From assembly GCA_947460875.1 (NCBI GenBank), contig CANHGR010000012.1:1-53922 (forward strand): a stretch of DNA of 53,922 nt. The letters are read 5' to 3'. Below are positions 15,488-23,680 of this stretch, in pieces. The first letter of the stretch is position 1, and every line of letters starts with the position of its first letter. This DNA comes from Sphingobacteriaceae bacterium. GTDB lineage: Bacteria > Bacteroidota > Bacteroidia > Sphingobacteriales > Sphingobacteriaceae. The notes under the pieces were generated by a model. That model worked only from the letters and a program-made list of their open reading frames with translations. It made no database searches and was not told where the DNA came from. The translations under genes were made by a program, and so were the position numbers.

Positions 15488-16542
15488 TATTTTTTGATGT
15501 TTAATCGATCTAGCGCTTGCTGAAACCGACGTGCATTTGCTTGATGTTCTGCTGCGGTGACTGCGAAATTATGATAGCCTTTCATATCTTCCTTCGCGCA
15601 CATGTAGATATAATTATGCGTTTTATAGTTCAAAACAGCATCGATAGCATTGATACTTGGCATCGTCACCGGACCGGGGGGTAAACCCGCATAACGATAA
15701 GTATTGTAGGGCGAATCTTTAACCAAATGCCGATTTAATACCCGACGGATTGTAAAGTCGCCAACGGCATAGATTACCGTAGGGTCTGATTGGAGTTTAA
15801 TGCCACGTCTGTAACGATTTATATAAAGTCCTGCAATTATTGGCATTTCATCATCATGTAAAGCCTCAGCATCAACTATTGCTGCAAGTGTGCTGACTTC
15901 CAGTGGTTTAATGCCTATTTTTTCAGCTTTTGCCATGCGTGAATCTGTCCAGAACTTCTTATATTCATCATTCATCCTTACGAAAAAATCCTCAGCAGGG
16001 GTGTTCCAATATACTTCATAAGAATTAGGTATGAACATGCTGTAAACATTGTCTCTATTGAAGCCATAGGGCGCTATATACGCTGCAGAATCAAGTAATT
16101 GAACAAGCTCGGCAGAATCAAGTTCAAGCTTTCGCGACAAATAGCCTGCGAAATTTTCTTTTAAGCGAAAAGTTTGAAATCGTAGCTTTACCGGCACTTG
16201 GTTGCCCGCTTTGAGTCTGTTTACCAGTGCTCGGTTACTCATGCCTTTTTCGAGAAGGTATCTACCAGGCTTGATACTTTCAACATAATCCATATTTTCT
16301 GCAGCCCATCTGAAAGTAGTAGTGTCCATAAGTGCATTGTCGCTGCGTAAACTATCCATGACATCGCGGAAGTCAGAGCCCGTTCGTACGTACAAGAATT
16401 CTTTTTTGCCGGTCACGTTTGCACCATAATATTTGAGGTAATAACTTACAAACGTAGCGCCCAAACTAATTAAGATTAGAACTCCGAGGACAATAAATGC
16501 TTTTGCTATAAGGCTCAGCTCCTTTAATCTTTTTCTAGCCAT
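15487..16542 (-). CDS. mltG: Endolytic murein transglycosylase MltG
   Basis: 351 residues: cytoplasmic lysine-rich start, one membrane anchor (AFIVLGVLILISLGATFVSY, about 13-32), then a LysM-like region and the YceG fold. The catalytic segment reads LAAIVDAEALHDDEMPIIAG (about 218-237), keeping the conserved Glu of the IVxxE pattern, followed by LYINRYRRG and LQSDPTVIYAVGD. It cuts nascent glycan strands at the periplasmic face and sets strand length. It sits after the PASTA and rhodanese genes and overlaps ybgC by one base, with ddl close by, so peptidoglycan genes cluster here. The 87-bp gap upstream contains a 7-bp inverted repeat (16564-16581) of unknown meaning. Confidence 0.95.
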   Translation of the reverse strand: MARKRLKELSLIAKAFIVLGVLILISLGATFVSYYLKYYGANVTGKKEFLYVRTGSDFRDVMDSLRSDNALMDTTTFRWAAENMDYVESIKPGRYLLEKGMSNRALVNRLKAGNQVPVKLRFQTFRLKENFAGYLSRKLELDSAELVQLLDSAAYIAPYGFNRDNVYSMFIPNSYEVYWNTPAEDFFVRMNDEYKKFWTDSRMAKAEKIGIKPLEVSTLAAIVDAEALHDDEMPIIAGLYINRYRRGIKLQSDPTVIYAVGDFTIRRVLNRHLVKDSPYNTYRYAGLPPGPVTMPSINAIDAVLNYKTHNYIYMCAKEDMKGYHNFAVTAAEHQANARRFQQALDRLNIKK

Positions 16543-16629
16543 TTTCTATGTTTTTACTGACGCTTGCCTATTATTAGGCAATGCTCTAATTGACATGTTT
16601 TTAGTTATGCTATTTACTTTGCGAATGCA

Positions 16630-16929
16630 TTATCTTCTATAGGCTACTAAGCCGCCTTGTAAATTTCTTGCGTTTACAAATCCTGCCGCTTGCAGCAATG
16701 CTGTCGCCGTTAGACTGCGGATGCCATGTTGGCAAATGAGTACTATTTCGGTCGTCTTCTCATAGTCAAGCTCCTCGATCAGCAAAGGTAGTCGCCCCAA
16801 AGGAATATTCTCACCCCCAATGTTAAAGGTGTGGAACTCAAGTTCCTCTCTGACGTCGAGGATGACTACCGGATCATTTTCACTGATCCGTTGTTTCAAT
16901 TCAGCGGCCGAAATGTTATTATCTTCCAT
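16630..16929 (-). CDS. Single-domain rhodanese-like sulfurtransferase
   Basis: About 99 residues from the ATG reading MEDNNISAAELKQRI; an upstream ATG would add six residues (MMWSYQ). Rhodanese marks: VVILDVREELEFHTFNIGGE (about 23-42) and the active-site loop LICQHGIRSLTATALL (about 66-81), whose Cys would carry the persulfide; the loop CQHGIRS keeps the Arg-Ser end of the usual CxxGxRS. Cytoplasmic, no signal. The start overlaps the end of the PASTA gene by 11 bp. Sulfur acceptor unknown. Confidence 0.92.
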   Translation of the reverse strand: MEDNNISAAELKQRISENDPVVILDVREELEFHTFNIGGENIPLGRLPLLIEELDYEKTTEIVLICQHGIRSLTATALLQAAGFVNARNLQGGLVAYRR

Positions 16930-17686
16930 TTGATATGACCACATCAATTCTACTTCCTATACTGATTTTTGTGAGTGTATCGCTTAAAGCGGGCATTTGT
17001 CTGATAATGATTGCGTTAGCAGTATCATTTATCGTCCCCTCATACATCACATTGCCTAAGCTAAGGAGTGCCTGTCTTAAAGGAAATCTTGCCTCACTTA
17101 ATGATAGACCAATCAGATTAGGAATATCCGACTCACCGCTTCCTCTGCCATCGCCAAGTACTAGTCCGATTCTTGATCCTTTAGGAATTAATTCCCCTTT
17201 TTTAATCCGTTGCCCTGCAAATGTTGCTTCTAGTACACGATCAAGCGCGATATCTGAGCTATAAACGGTGTCTCCAATTTTTAGTCCGGCATTTCTCAGT
17301 ATGGCTTCAGCTTCGAGGTAAATCTTATCATGTATATCCGGAAAACTCGCATTAGGGGCCTGCCTGTTTATGATCGTTAGATAAACGGTACGATTTGCTT
17401 TTACATTTGTATTGGCGTCCGGATCTTGTTCAATTACAGTTCCCGGTTTTTTGTCGACTTGATAAACTGAATCAATCTCATAATTTAAGCCTTGTGTTTT
17501 CAGTATTTCGATGGCGCTCTCCACAGCGAGTCCCTGTAATGCAGGCACTGGAATACTCTGAGCGTGTCTTGTATAAAAACGTAGAATAAAAAAAATTATA
17601 AACAAAAATGCTAGTATTGAGCCTATTGCAACTAGTAGGTTTTTGCGAAATGTTTCAGTCCGGAGATATAAGAAAAATTTATTCAT
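16919..17686 (-). CDS. PASTA-domain membrane protein without kinase domain
   Basis: About 255 residues from MNKFFLYLRTETFRKNLLVA; the ORF can be extended by nine residues but the shorter start lies 12 bp after a -7 box. One membrane helix (LLVAIGSILAFLFIIFFILRF, about 16-36) is followed by three PASTA repeats outside: SIPVPALQGLAVESAIEILK (from about 45), SFPDIHDKIYLEAEAILRNAG (about 115-135) and DIPNLIGLSLSEARFPLRQA (about 188-207). PASTA domains bind peptidoglycan stem peptides or beta-lactams. In Gram-positives they are fused to Ser/Thr kinases or PBPs; here there is no kinase. The gene diverges from ddl and leads the mltG operon, pointing to wall sensing or assembly. Confidence 0.92.
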   Translation of the reverse strand: MNKFFLYLRTETFRKNLLVAIGSILAFLFIIFFILRFYTRHAQSIPVPALQGLAVESAIEILKTQGLNYEIDSVYQVDKKPGTVIEQDPDANTNVKANRTVYLTIINRQAPNASFPDIHDKIYLEAEAILRNAGLKIGDTVYSSDIALDRVLEATFAGQRIKKGELIPKGSRIGLVLGDGRGSGESDIPNLIGLSLSEARFPLRQALLSLGNVMYEGTINDTANAIIIRQMPALSDTLTKISIGSRIDVVISNGR

Positions 17687-17697
17687 TGATTGTTTGG

Positions 17698-17705
17698 CAA
17701 AGCTA
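17698..17705 (-). promoter_or_regulatory. -7 element of the PASTA-mltG operon
   Basis: TAGCTTTG on the minus strand fits TAnnTTTG. It lies 11 bases before the ATG at 17686, giving a leader of roughly 8 nt. No clear -33 TTG at standard spacing. Confidence 0.4.
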
Positions 17706-17752
17706 AGAAGCACAAACTTAAATTAAGAATCTGATAAGATAATAATTAGCCG

Positions 17753-17783
17753 TTGGTAATAAGCTGTTTTAAAAATATCTTTG
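17753..17783 (+). promoter_or_regulatory. ddl promoter giving a predicted leaderless mRNA
   Basis: TTG (17753-17755), 20-nt spacer, TATCTTTG (17776-17783): a full match to the Bacteroidota -33/-7 promoter. The last G is three bases before the ddl ATG (17787), where transcription itself should begin. Confidence 0.65.
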
Positions 17784-17786
17784 GAG

Positions 17787-18770
17787 ATGAATCAAACTAT
17801 TGCGCTCGTTACCGGTGGATTTACCGGCGAATCTGTTATCTCATTGAAAAGTGCAGACGTAATTGCTCGTAATCTGGATAACGAAAAATTCAACGTGTAT
17901 AAGATAATAATTACTAGGCTGAGTTGGTATTATGAGGATGTAAAAGGCGAAAGATTCGAAGTAGATAAGAATGATTTTTCACTAGAGATAAATAACGAAA
18001 AAGTTTATTTCGACGGCATATTTATTGGCTTGCACGGCTCGCCGGGAGAGGATGGGAAACTGCAGGGATATTTTGATATGCTTGGTATACCATATACATC
18101 TTGTGACGCGATAACCTCTTCTCTTACAATGAACAAGGCCTATACAAAGGCCATCGTATCGGATATTCAAAATCTTTTTATTGCGCGTTCAGTACAATTA
18201 TTCAGTACTCAATCTGGAAACCAAGAGAAAGTCAATAAACTTCAGCTTCCATATTTTGTGAAGCCCAATAATGGAGGCAGTAGTATTGGGATGAGTAAGG
18301 TAAACGACGGCTTAGACCTTGCCGAGGCCCTCGAAAAGGCGTTTAAAGAAGACGATGAAATCCTGGTTGAAGAATTCATTAATGGGCGGGAGTTCACAAT
18401 TGGCGTTTACAAAGGAAGAGATGGAGTTAAGGTATTACCTGCTACTGAGATTATCAGTTCCAATGAATTCTTCGATTTCGAAGCCAAATATACCCCGGGA
18501 GTTTCTCAGGAAATTACTCCGGGTAGAATGACCGACGAAGAACGTGATCGTGTAGATGAGATTGTAAAAGAGGTTTATATCCTCCTAAACTGCCGCGGGG
18601 TGGTTCGGATTGATTATTTTTTGGAGCAAGGCAGCGGGAATTTTTATTTTGTCGAGATCAATACAGTGCCAGGCCAGACTGAAAATAGCATCATCCCTCA
18701 ACAGGTGAGAGCAATTGGAAGAACCATAAAGGATTTTTATACAGAGCTTATAGAGGTCGGGATTGGTTGA
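17787..18770 (+). CDS. ddl: D-alanine--D-alanine ligase
   Basis: 327-residue ATP-grasp ligase that joins two D-alanines for the peptidoglycan stem peptide. Start chosen at the ATG MNQTIALVTGGFTGESVISL; the TTG six bases earlier belongs to the promoter. Motifs: GLHGSPGEDGKLQGYFDMLG (about 75-94), MNKAYTKAI, KPNNGGSSIGMSKV (about 157-170) and the C-terminal Mg/ATP and oxyanion segment VRIDYFLEQ...FYFVEINTVPGQTENSIIP with the catalytic EINTVPG. Length is usual. Divergent from the PASTA-mltG operon with 100 bp between the start codons. Confidence 0.97.
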   Translation: MNQTIALVTGGFTGESVISLKSADVIARNLDNEKFNVYKIIITRLSWYYEDVKGERFEVDKNDFSLEINNEKVYFDGIFIGLHGSPGEDGKLQGYFDMLGIPYTSCDAITSSLTMNKAYTKAIVSDIQNLFIARSVQLFSTQSGNQEKVNKLQLPYFVKPNNGGSSIGMSKVNDGLDLAEALEKAFKEDDEILVEEFINGREFTIGVYKGRDGVKVLPATEIISSNEFFDFEAKYTPGVSQEITPGRMTDEERDRVDEIVKEVYILLNCRGVVRIDYFLEQGSGNFYFVEINTVPGQTENSIIPQQVRAIGRTIKDFYTELIEVGIG

Positions 18771-18967
18771 TGGCCCAAGGTGTCGATGCTTAATTTGCTC
18801 AAAAGGTGATAATTGGTCATTGTAAAGTCTTGGTCAGCGCTATTAGCTGGCATACTAAATATTGTGTCCTTAAAAACAGTCCTTTCCGACTCTTTAGAAA
18901 TTAGAGAAGCCAAATCTTCCCGCTCTATGTTGTCTGAACGAGGATTAACGATGATTAATACTTTCAT
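18737..18967 (-). CDS. Possible small protein after merR
   Basis: A 76-codon frame beginning MKVLIIVNPRSDNIEREDLA on the same strand as, and 50 bp after, the MerR gene; its last 34 bp run antisense over the end of ddl. The composition is protein-like and it fills an otherwise empty gap, but I recognise no family, and an opposite-strand frame of similar size (18813-19034) also exists. The hairpin ACCGG-N7-CCGGT at 18976-18992 lies just before it. Could be spurious. Confidence 0.25.
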   Translation of the reverse strand: MKVLIIVNPRSDNIEREDLASLISKESERTVFKDTIFSMPANSADQDFTMTNYHLLSKLSIDTLGHQPIPTSISSV

Positions 18968-19017
18968 CTTTAATAACCGGTCATTAGCCGGTCTTTGCAG
19001 TGTCTTTTTAGGTCGCT

Positions 19018-19353
19018 TTACAATTGTTCCTTAACTTCCAGCAAAAACTGTCTGAGACGTTCCAATGAATCAATGACTTTTTGGTTTTCTTTTGCTTCTG
19101 TTTTATTTGAACTCAGGTATTCTTTTGCTCCTTGCAGGGTGTATCCTTTTTCTTTTACAAGATGAAAGATAACCTTCAAATTTTCAACATCTTCGGGCGA
19201 AAATAGACGGTTGCCTTTCTTGTTTTTTTTAGGCTGGAGTATGTCGAATTCCTTTTCGTAAAAGCGTACCTGTGAAGCGTTGACATCGAATAATTTTGTC
19301 ACTTCGCCCATGGTATAGTATAGTTTGGTAATTTCCCGTTCTTTGTATGGCAT
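19018..19353 (-). CDS. MerR family transcriptional regulator
   Basis: 111 residues: an N-terminal MerR winged helix-turn-helix and a short C-terminal coiled coil. The HTH reads KLYYTMGEVTKLFDVNASQV (about 9-28), the wing RFYEKEFDILQPKKNKKGNR (about 29-48) and LFSPEDVENLKVIFHLVKEK (about 49-68). There are no Cys residues in the C-terminal part for metal or redox sensing, so the effector is unknown. Divergent from alaS across 139 bp; this pairing makes autoregulation or control of alaS possible but is not evidence. Confidence 0.92.
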   Translation of the reverse strand: MPYKEREITKLYYTMGEVTKLFDVNASQVRFYEKEFDILQPKKNKKGNRLFSPEDVENLKVIFHLVKEKGYTLQGAKEYLSSNKTEAKENQKVIDSLERLRQFLLEVKEQL

Positions 19354-19466
19354 AGTTTAATTGTTGTGATTGTGAATGAGTTATAAAGGCTACCTAAACT
19401 ACATCAAAAATACTAAACTCTACTAAATAAGCATGATTTGGGAGCAATAGTTTTGCCCTAAAAAAT

Positions 19467-19474
19467 TACCTTTG
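19467..19474 (+). promoter_or_regulatory. -7 promoter element of alaS
   Basis: TACCTTTG matches TAnnTTTG and ends 18 bases before the alaS ATG. No -33 TTG with ordinary spacing (nearest TTTG is 26 nt upstream). Confidence 0.4.
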
Positions 19475-19492
19475 CACAAATTAGTTACCAGA

Positions 19493-22123
19493 ATGACCAC
19501 GAAAGAGATCAGGCAGGCATTTTTAGATTTTTTTAAATCAAAAGGCCATAGGATTGTACCTTCTGCACCTATCACGGTAAAGAACGACCCTACGTTGATG
19601 TTTACCAATGCAGGGATGAACCAGTTCAAAGAGATTTTTTTGGGAGACGCGCCTGTAAAGTATTCGCGCGTCGCGGATACGCAGCGTTGTCTACGCGTTT
19701 CGGGTAAACATAATGATTTGGAAGAAGTGGGGATAGACACCTATCACCATACGATGTTTGAAATGCTCGGTAATTGGAGCTTCGGAGATTACTTTAAAAA
19801 GGAAGCTATTGAATGGAGTTGGGAACTGCTTACTGACGTCTATAAAATTCAGAAGGACCGCTTGTATGTGACCATTTTTGAAGGTGATGATAAGGAAGGG
19901 CTTCCGAAAGATCAGGAAGCGTTTGATTTCTGGAAGCAGTTTGTAACCGAGGATCACATCCTCATGGGAAATAAAAAAGACAATTTCTGGGAGATGGGCG
20001 AGACCGGTCCATGTGGCCCTTGTTCAGAAATTCATTTTGACAACAGGACTGACGCAGAACGATTAAAGATTGATGGCGCAACGCTTGTCAACAATGATGA
20101 TCCACAAGTAATTGAAATTTGGAACAACGTTTTCATCCAGTTTAATCGCTTGAAAGACGGTTCTTTACAACAATTGCCGGAACAGCATGTTGACACCGGA
20201 ATGGGTCTGGAAAGGCTCGTTAGAGTATTGCAAAATAAGAGTTCTAACTATGATTCTGACGTGTTTCAGTCGCTCATTCAGTTCATCTCGAAAGAAAGTA
20301 ATAAGCAATACATAAGCGAAGCCGGTCCTGGCGATAAAGGATGGAATGAGGCGGTTGCTATGCGAGTGATGGCAGATCACGTCAGAGCAATCAGTTTTTG
20401 TATCGCCGACGGGCAACTCCCTTCTAACAATAAAGCAGGCTATGTCATTCGTAGAATTCTTCGCCGCGCGGTAAGATACGCTTACCAGTATCTCGGCTTT
20501 AAAGAACCGTTTTTAAATAAGCTTGTCCCCATTCTTTCTGATCAGTTCGATGGAGTATTTCCTGAGCTTAAGGCACAGCAGGATTTTGTACAGAGGGTTG
20601 TTTTAGAGGAGGAGAGTTCGTTTTTGAGAACATTAGAGAACGGTATTCAACGGTTTGAAAAAATGGATCAGATTACCGGCGATCAGGCATTTGAACTATA
20701 CGATACCTTCGGTTTTCCGATAGATCTTACAGAACTAATGGCTCGGGAAAAAGGACTAACCGTCGACATGAACGGATTTAACGCCGCCCTGGAACAACAA
20801 AAACGCCGCTCACGCGCAGCTACTGCGGTCGATACCGGCGACTGGGTAATAGTTAATAGCGGCGATGAGGTCGAGTTTATAGGGTACGACGAACTGGAAT
20901 CAGAGTGTACTATTTTAAAATACCGTAAGGTAAACGCTAAAGGAAAAGATCAGTTTCAAGTAGTCTTAGATCGCACACCCTTTTATGCAGAAAGTGGTGG
21001 TCAGGTAGGTGATACCGGTGTATTGAAAGATTCTACTCGCCGTTTTGAGTTTGAAATTACAGATACTAAAAAGGAAAATGGCTTGATCATTCATTTCATG
21101 GATGCTTTACCCGAGGATCTCAGCGGAAGCTTTTTGGGTATAGTAGAACCAAGAAAACGGCTATCCACTGAAAGCAATCACTCGGCCACGCACTTGCTCC
21201 ACGCGGCTCTTAAGCAGGTCCTGGGGCATCATGTCAATCAAAAAGGTTCATTGGTCAATGCAGACTACCTGCGTTTTGACTTTAGTCATTTTTCTAAAGT
21301 GAACGATGAGGAAATTGCCCAAATTGAAGCAATTGTCAATGAGAAAGTACGGGAAAACATCTTCTTAAAGGAAGAGCGTAATACGCCTTATCAGGAAGCT
21401 ATCAATTCTGGCGTAACAGCACTATTCGGCGAAAAATATGGTGATTTTGTGCGTGTGATTACCTTTGGTGATACGTATTCTAAAGAGCTCTGCGGCGGTA
21501 CACATGTAAGAGCTACAGGTCAAATAGGATATTTTAAAATCATTTCAGAAAGTGCTGTAGCTGCAGGCGTCCGGCGTATAGAAGCGATATCTGGTCGCGC
21601 AGCCGAAGATTATATCAACGAGCAAAGCAAACTAATTTTCGATCTTAAAAATTTGCTCAGAAATCCTAAAGATATCGCTAGTACCGTTGAAACTTTGCTT
21701 GAAGAAAATACCCGGTTAAAGAAGGATGCCGAGAAGGCCACATTTGAGAAATCTGCCGGCCTTAAACATGATCTCGCTGCAAAAGCAAGAACAGTCAATG
21801 GAATTAATTTTATCGCCGAAAAGGTTAGTCTTCCTAATGCAGATGCTGTAAAAAATCTGGCTTATTCGATTAAGGATCTGGTTCCGGACTTGTTTCTAGT
21901 TTTAGCCGCGGATATTGAAGGCAAGCCAAACCTTACAGTCATGATATCTGAAAATTTGGTGTCTGGACGCAGCTTAAATGCAGGCACGATCATTAGAGAT
22001 CTAGCTAAAGAGATTCAAGGCGGGGGCGGCGGACAAGTATTCTACGCCACTGCTGGTGGTAAGGATCTTGCCGGATTGGAAAAGGCTCTTTCAAAAGCTG
22101 AAAGTTTGATCGGCGCGCTTTAA
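19493..22123 (+). CDS. alaS: Alanine--tRNA ligase
   Basis: 876 residues, normal for bacterial AlaRS. Start at MTTKEIRQAFLDFFKSKGHR; a TTG 21 bases earlier is part of the promoter. Class II catalytic core with motif 1 region PTLMFTNAGMNQFK (about 31-44), motif 2 RVADTQRCLRVSGKHNDLE (about 60-78) and motif 3 GMGLERL (about 238-244). The editing domain shows SNHSATHLLHAALK (about 561-574) with its zinc-binding His residues and LCGGTHVRATG (about 665-675). A coiled coil and DHHA1 domain with GGGGGQVFYATAGG end the protein. Charges tRNA-Ala in the cytoplasm. It converges on udk with a 55-bp gap that holds no clear terminator. Confidence 0.98.
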   Translation: MTTKEIRQAFLDFFKSKGHRIVPSAPITVKNDPTLMFTNAGMNQFKEIFLGDAPVKYSRVADTQRCLRVSGKHNDLEEVGIDTYHHTMFEMLGNWSFGDYFKKEAIEWSWELLTDVYKIQKDRLYVTIFEGDDKEGLPKDQEAFDFWKQFVTEDHILMGNKKDNFWEMGETGPCGPCSEIHFDNRTDAERLKIDGATLVNNDDPQVIEIWNNVFIQFNRLKDGSLQQLPEQHVDTGMGLERLVRVLQNKSSNYDSDVFQSLIQFISKESNKQYISEAGPGDKGWNEAVAMRVMADHVRAISFCIADGQLPSNNKAGYVIRRILRRAVRYAYQYLGFKEPFLNKLVPILSDQFDGVFPELKAQQDFVQRVVLEEESSFLRTLENGIQRFEKMDQITGDQAFELYDTFGFPIDLTELMAREKGLTVDMNGFNAALEQQKRRSRAATAVDTGDWVIVNSGDEVEFIGYDELESECTILKYRKVNAKGKDQFQVVLDRTPFYAESGGQVGDTGVLKDSTRRFEFEITDTKKENGLIIHFMDALPEDLSGSFLGIVEPRKRLSTESNHSATHLLHAALKQVLGHHVNQKGSLVNADYLRFDFSHFSKVNDEEIAQIEAIVNEKVRENIFLKEERNTPYQEAINSGVTALFGEKYGDFVRVITFGDTYSKELCGGTHVRATGQIGYFKIISESAVAAGVRRIEAISGRAAEDYINEQSKLIFDLKNLLRNPKDIASTVETLLEENTRLKKDAEKATFEKSAGLKHDLAAKARTVNGINFIAEKVSLPNADAVKNLAYSIKDLVPDLFLVLAADIEGKPNLTVMISENLVSGRSLNAGTIIRDLAKEIQGGGGGQVFYATAGGKDLAGLEKALSKAESLIGAL

Positions 22124-22178
22124 AGTTACAAGCGATTGGATGACTCTATGTTCATCTGATCACTAATAATTTATTCGA

Positions 22179-22829
22179 TCACTTAGCCAGCCCCAACAAG
22201 ACTCTAAGCTCAAGTGATATTTCCTCGGCGGCAGCTATTAAACCTTCTTTTACGTCAGAGTTATTGATGATCAATTTGTTGCATGAGGTTTTATGTGGCA
22301 GCAAGAACTCGTTATAAGCAGGGATCACATGGTTATGCCATTTATATAAGACATCTTCTTCAGAATAACCGCGTTCAATCATATCCCTCTTTATCCGCCG
22401 TTGTAGCGCGATTTCGTGATCAGACTCAATAAAAATTTTTATATCAGGAAGTTTTGAAATTTTTTCAAAATATAGAATAAACAAACCTTCGATGATTATA
22501 ATAGGAGAGGGCTTGATAGTTAACAATTTTGGAACAGCTCCAGGATTATTGAAAGTATATTCTTTCTTGTAGACACTTTCACCGGACAGCAGTTTATAAA
22601 CATCTCTCGTAAACTGTTCGCCATCGATTGCACAAGGAAGATCAAAATTGTAGAGCTTATTTTCTTCCGCGCTTAGATCGCCAACCGGCACATAATAATC
22701 GTCTTGTGAAACTAGACAGATCTCATCATCAGCGAAATGATTTAAAAAGGAATTAAGAAAGACTGTTTTTCCCGACCCGCTTCCGCCGGTAATGCCAATT
22801 ATAAATGGAGCCTTATTCTGTAATGCCAT
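22179..22829 (-). CDS. udk: Uridine kinase family P-loop kinase
   Basis: 216 residues. Walker A is GITGGSGSGKTVFLNSFL (about 13-30); then SQDDYYVPVGDLS (about 40-52), the substrate segment NFDLPCAIDG, and IIIIEGLFILYFEKI (about 111-125) with the LID RIKRDMIERG. This is the uridine/cytidine kinase (PRK-like) pattern for pyrimidine salvage, phosphorylating uridine to UMP. It overlaps the upstream LysM gene by 17 bp, so the two are translationally linked. The Bacteroidota branch could have a shifted specificity; kinase identity is solid. Confidence 0.92.
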   Translation of the reverse strand: MALQNKAPFIIGITGGSGSGKTVFLNSFLNHFADDEICLVSQDDYYVPVGDLSAEENKLYNFDLPCAIDGEQFTRDVYKLLSGESVYKKEYTFNNPGAVPKLLTIKPSPIIIIEGLFILYFEKISKLPDIKIFIESDHEIALQRRIKRDMIERGYSEEDVLYKWHNHVIPAYNEFLLPHKTSCNKLIINNSDVKEGLIAAAEEISLELRVLLGLAK

Positions 22830-23658
22830 AGTCTATATACACCTGGAAGCGCTTATCTAATGCTCCAAGAAGTTCGGATGTTGCTTTTGTTACTATAATG
22901 ATAACATCTTTTGTGCTTTCATTTTCTGTGAACTTACCTACAACCTTTGCAAAAGTACTTTTCTGAGTCATAGGGTTTGTAATCTTCATTACAGTACCAG
23001 TAGGCGCGGTACGATGGAGCACCAATAGCTTGGTTCCATCGATGTTTTCGTCTTCAATAGCGATAGCGGCGCCACGGTCTGATATGGCCCTGAGGCCGTA
23101 ACGGTTCGAAGGCACTTTAGCTTCAGTTTTGACAGGCTCAACTTCTTCCTTGTTGGCAAGGCTCAATTCTGGTGTGGTTGCTGCAACTGCAGGCGGAACT
23201 GGCGTAGCGAGCGTACCCTGTCTAACCTTTAGGATTTGCCCGATACTTAGTGCCGAACCTTGAATATTATTTAATTGGCGGATGTCTTCGATAGTTGTAT
23301 TAAATCTTTTAGCTATAAAGTAAAGAGTTTCCTTCGGACCAACTTTATAATCGATAATACTATAAGTAGCGGATACAGTAATTGTAGACGTTGGAGCGTT
23401 TTCTTCAATAAAAGGTCTTTCTGTCGGAACTTTAACGATTTTCCCCGGTTGCAGAGCAATGTTCGAATTAAATTCGATGACTGATGATGGTGTTACATCA
23501 TATTTTCTGGCCAATGAGTAATAGGTCTCTTTTGGTTCAATTTTGTGGACAATGAGCTTCTTGCCTTTATTATTTTCTACCCCAATAGAATCACTGTTTG
23601 CAAATGAATTTAAAGAATAGCTTATAAATAAAATAATAACCGATAGTCGTATATACAT
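22813..23658 (-). CDS. Secreted protein with two LysM domains and C-terminal double-psi-barrel-like domain
   Basis: About 281 residues from MYIRLSVIILFISYSLNSFA, which is a signal peptide (cleavage near residue 21). Two LysM repeats follow: HKIEPKETYYSLARKYDVTP (from about 38) and YKVGPKETLYFIAKRFNTT (from about 106), each ending in the G-x-I-L/V-K-V strand. A linker rich in Pro, Val, Ala and Glu leads to a final domain with RYGLRAISDRGAAIAIEDE and HRTAPTGTVMKITNPM, similar to RlpA/barwin-like barrels. Likely binds peptidoglycan in the periplasm. It lies between DUF4905 (22 bp) and udk (overlap). Confidence 0.87.
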   Translation of the reverse strand: MYIRLSVIILFISYSLNSFANSDSIGVENNKGKKLIVHKIEPKETYYSLARKYDVTPSSVIEFNSNIALQPGKIVKVPTERPFIEENAPTSTITVSATYSIIDYKVGPKETLYFIAKRFNTTIEDIRQLNNIQGSALSIGQILKVRQGTLATPVPPAVAATTPELSLANKEEVEPVKTEAKVPSNRYGLRAISDRGAAIAIEDENIDGTKLLVLHRTAPTGTVMKITNPMTQKSTFAKVVGKFTENESTKDVIIIVTKATSELLGALDKRFQVYIDYGITE

Positions 23659-23680
23659 GAAAATCAATGGTTTATAACAA

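Noticed and set aside
16564-16581. TTGCCTA-N4-TAGGCAA inverted repeat as terminator of the rhodanese gene
   Set aside because: No T-run on the minus strand and the downstream gene mltG appears to be co-transcribed.
17781-17786. TTG six bases before the ddl ATG as start codon
   Set aside because: The TTG is the end of the -7 box TATCTTTG. The same trap exists for alaS (19472), ubiD (25265) and proS (29748); in all cases the following ATG fits the family N-terminus.
18813-19034. 73-codon plus-strand frame in the ddl-merR gap
   Set aside because: Antisense to the merR end and to the alternative minus-strand frame; no recognised feature, lower plausibility than the minus-strand candidate.
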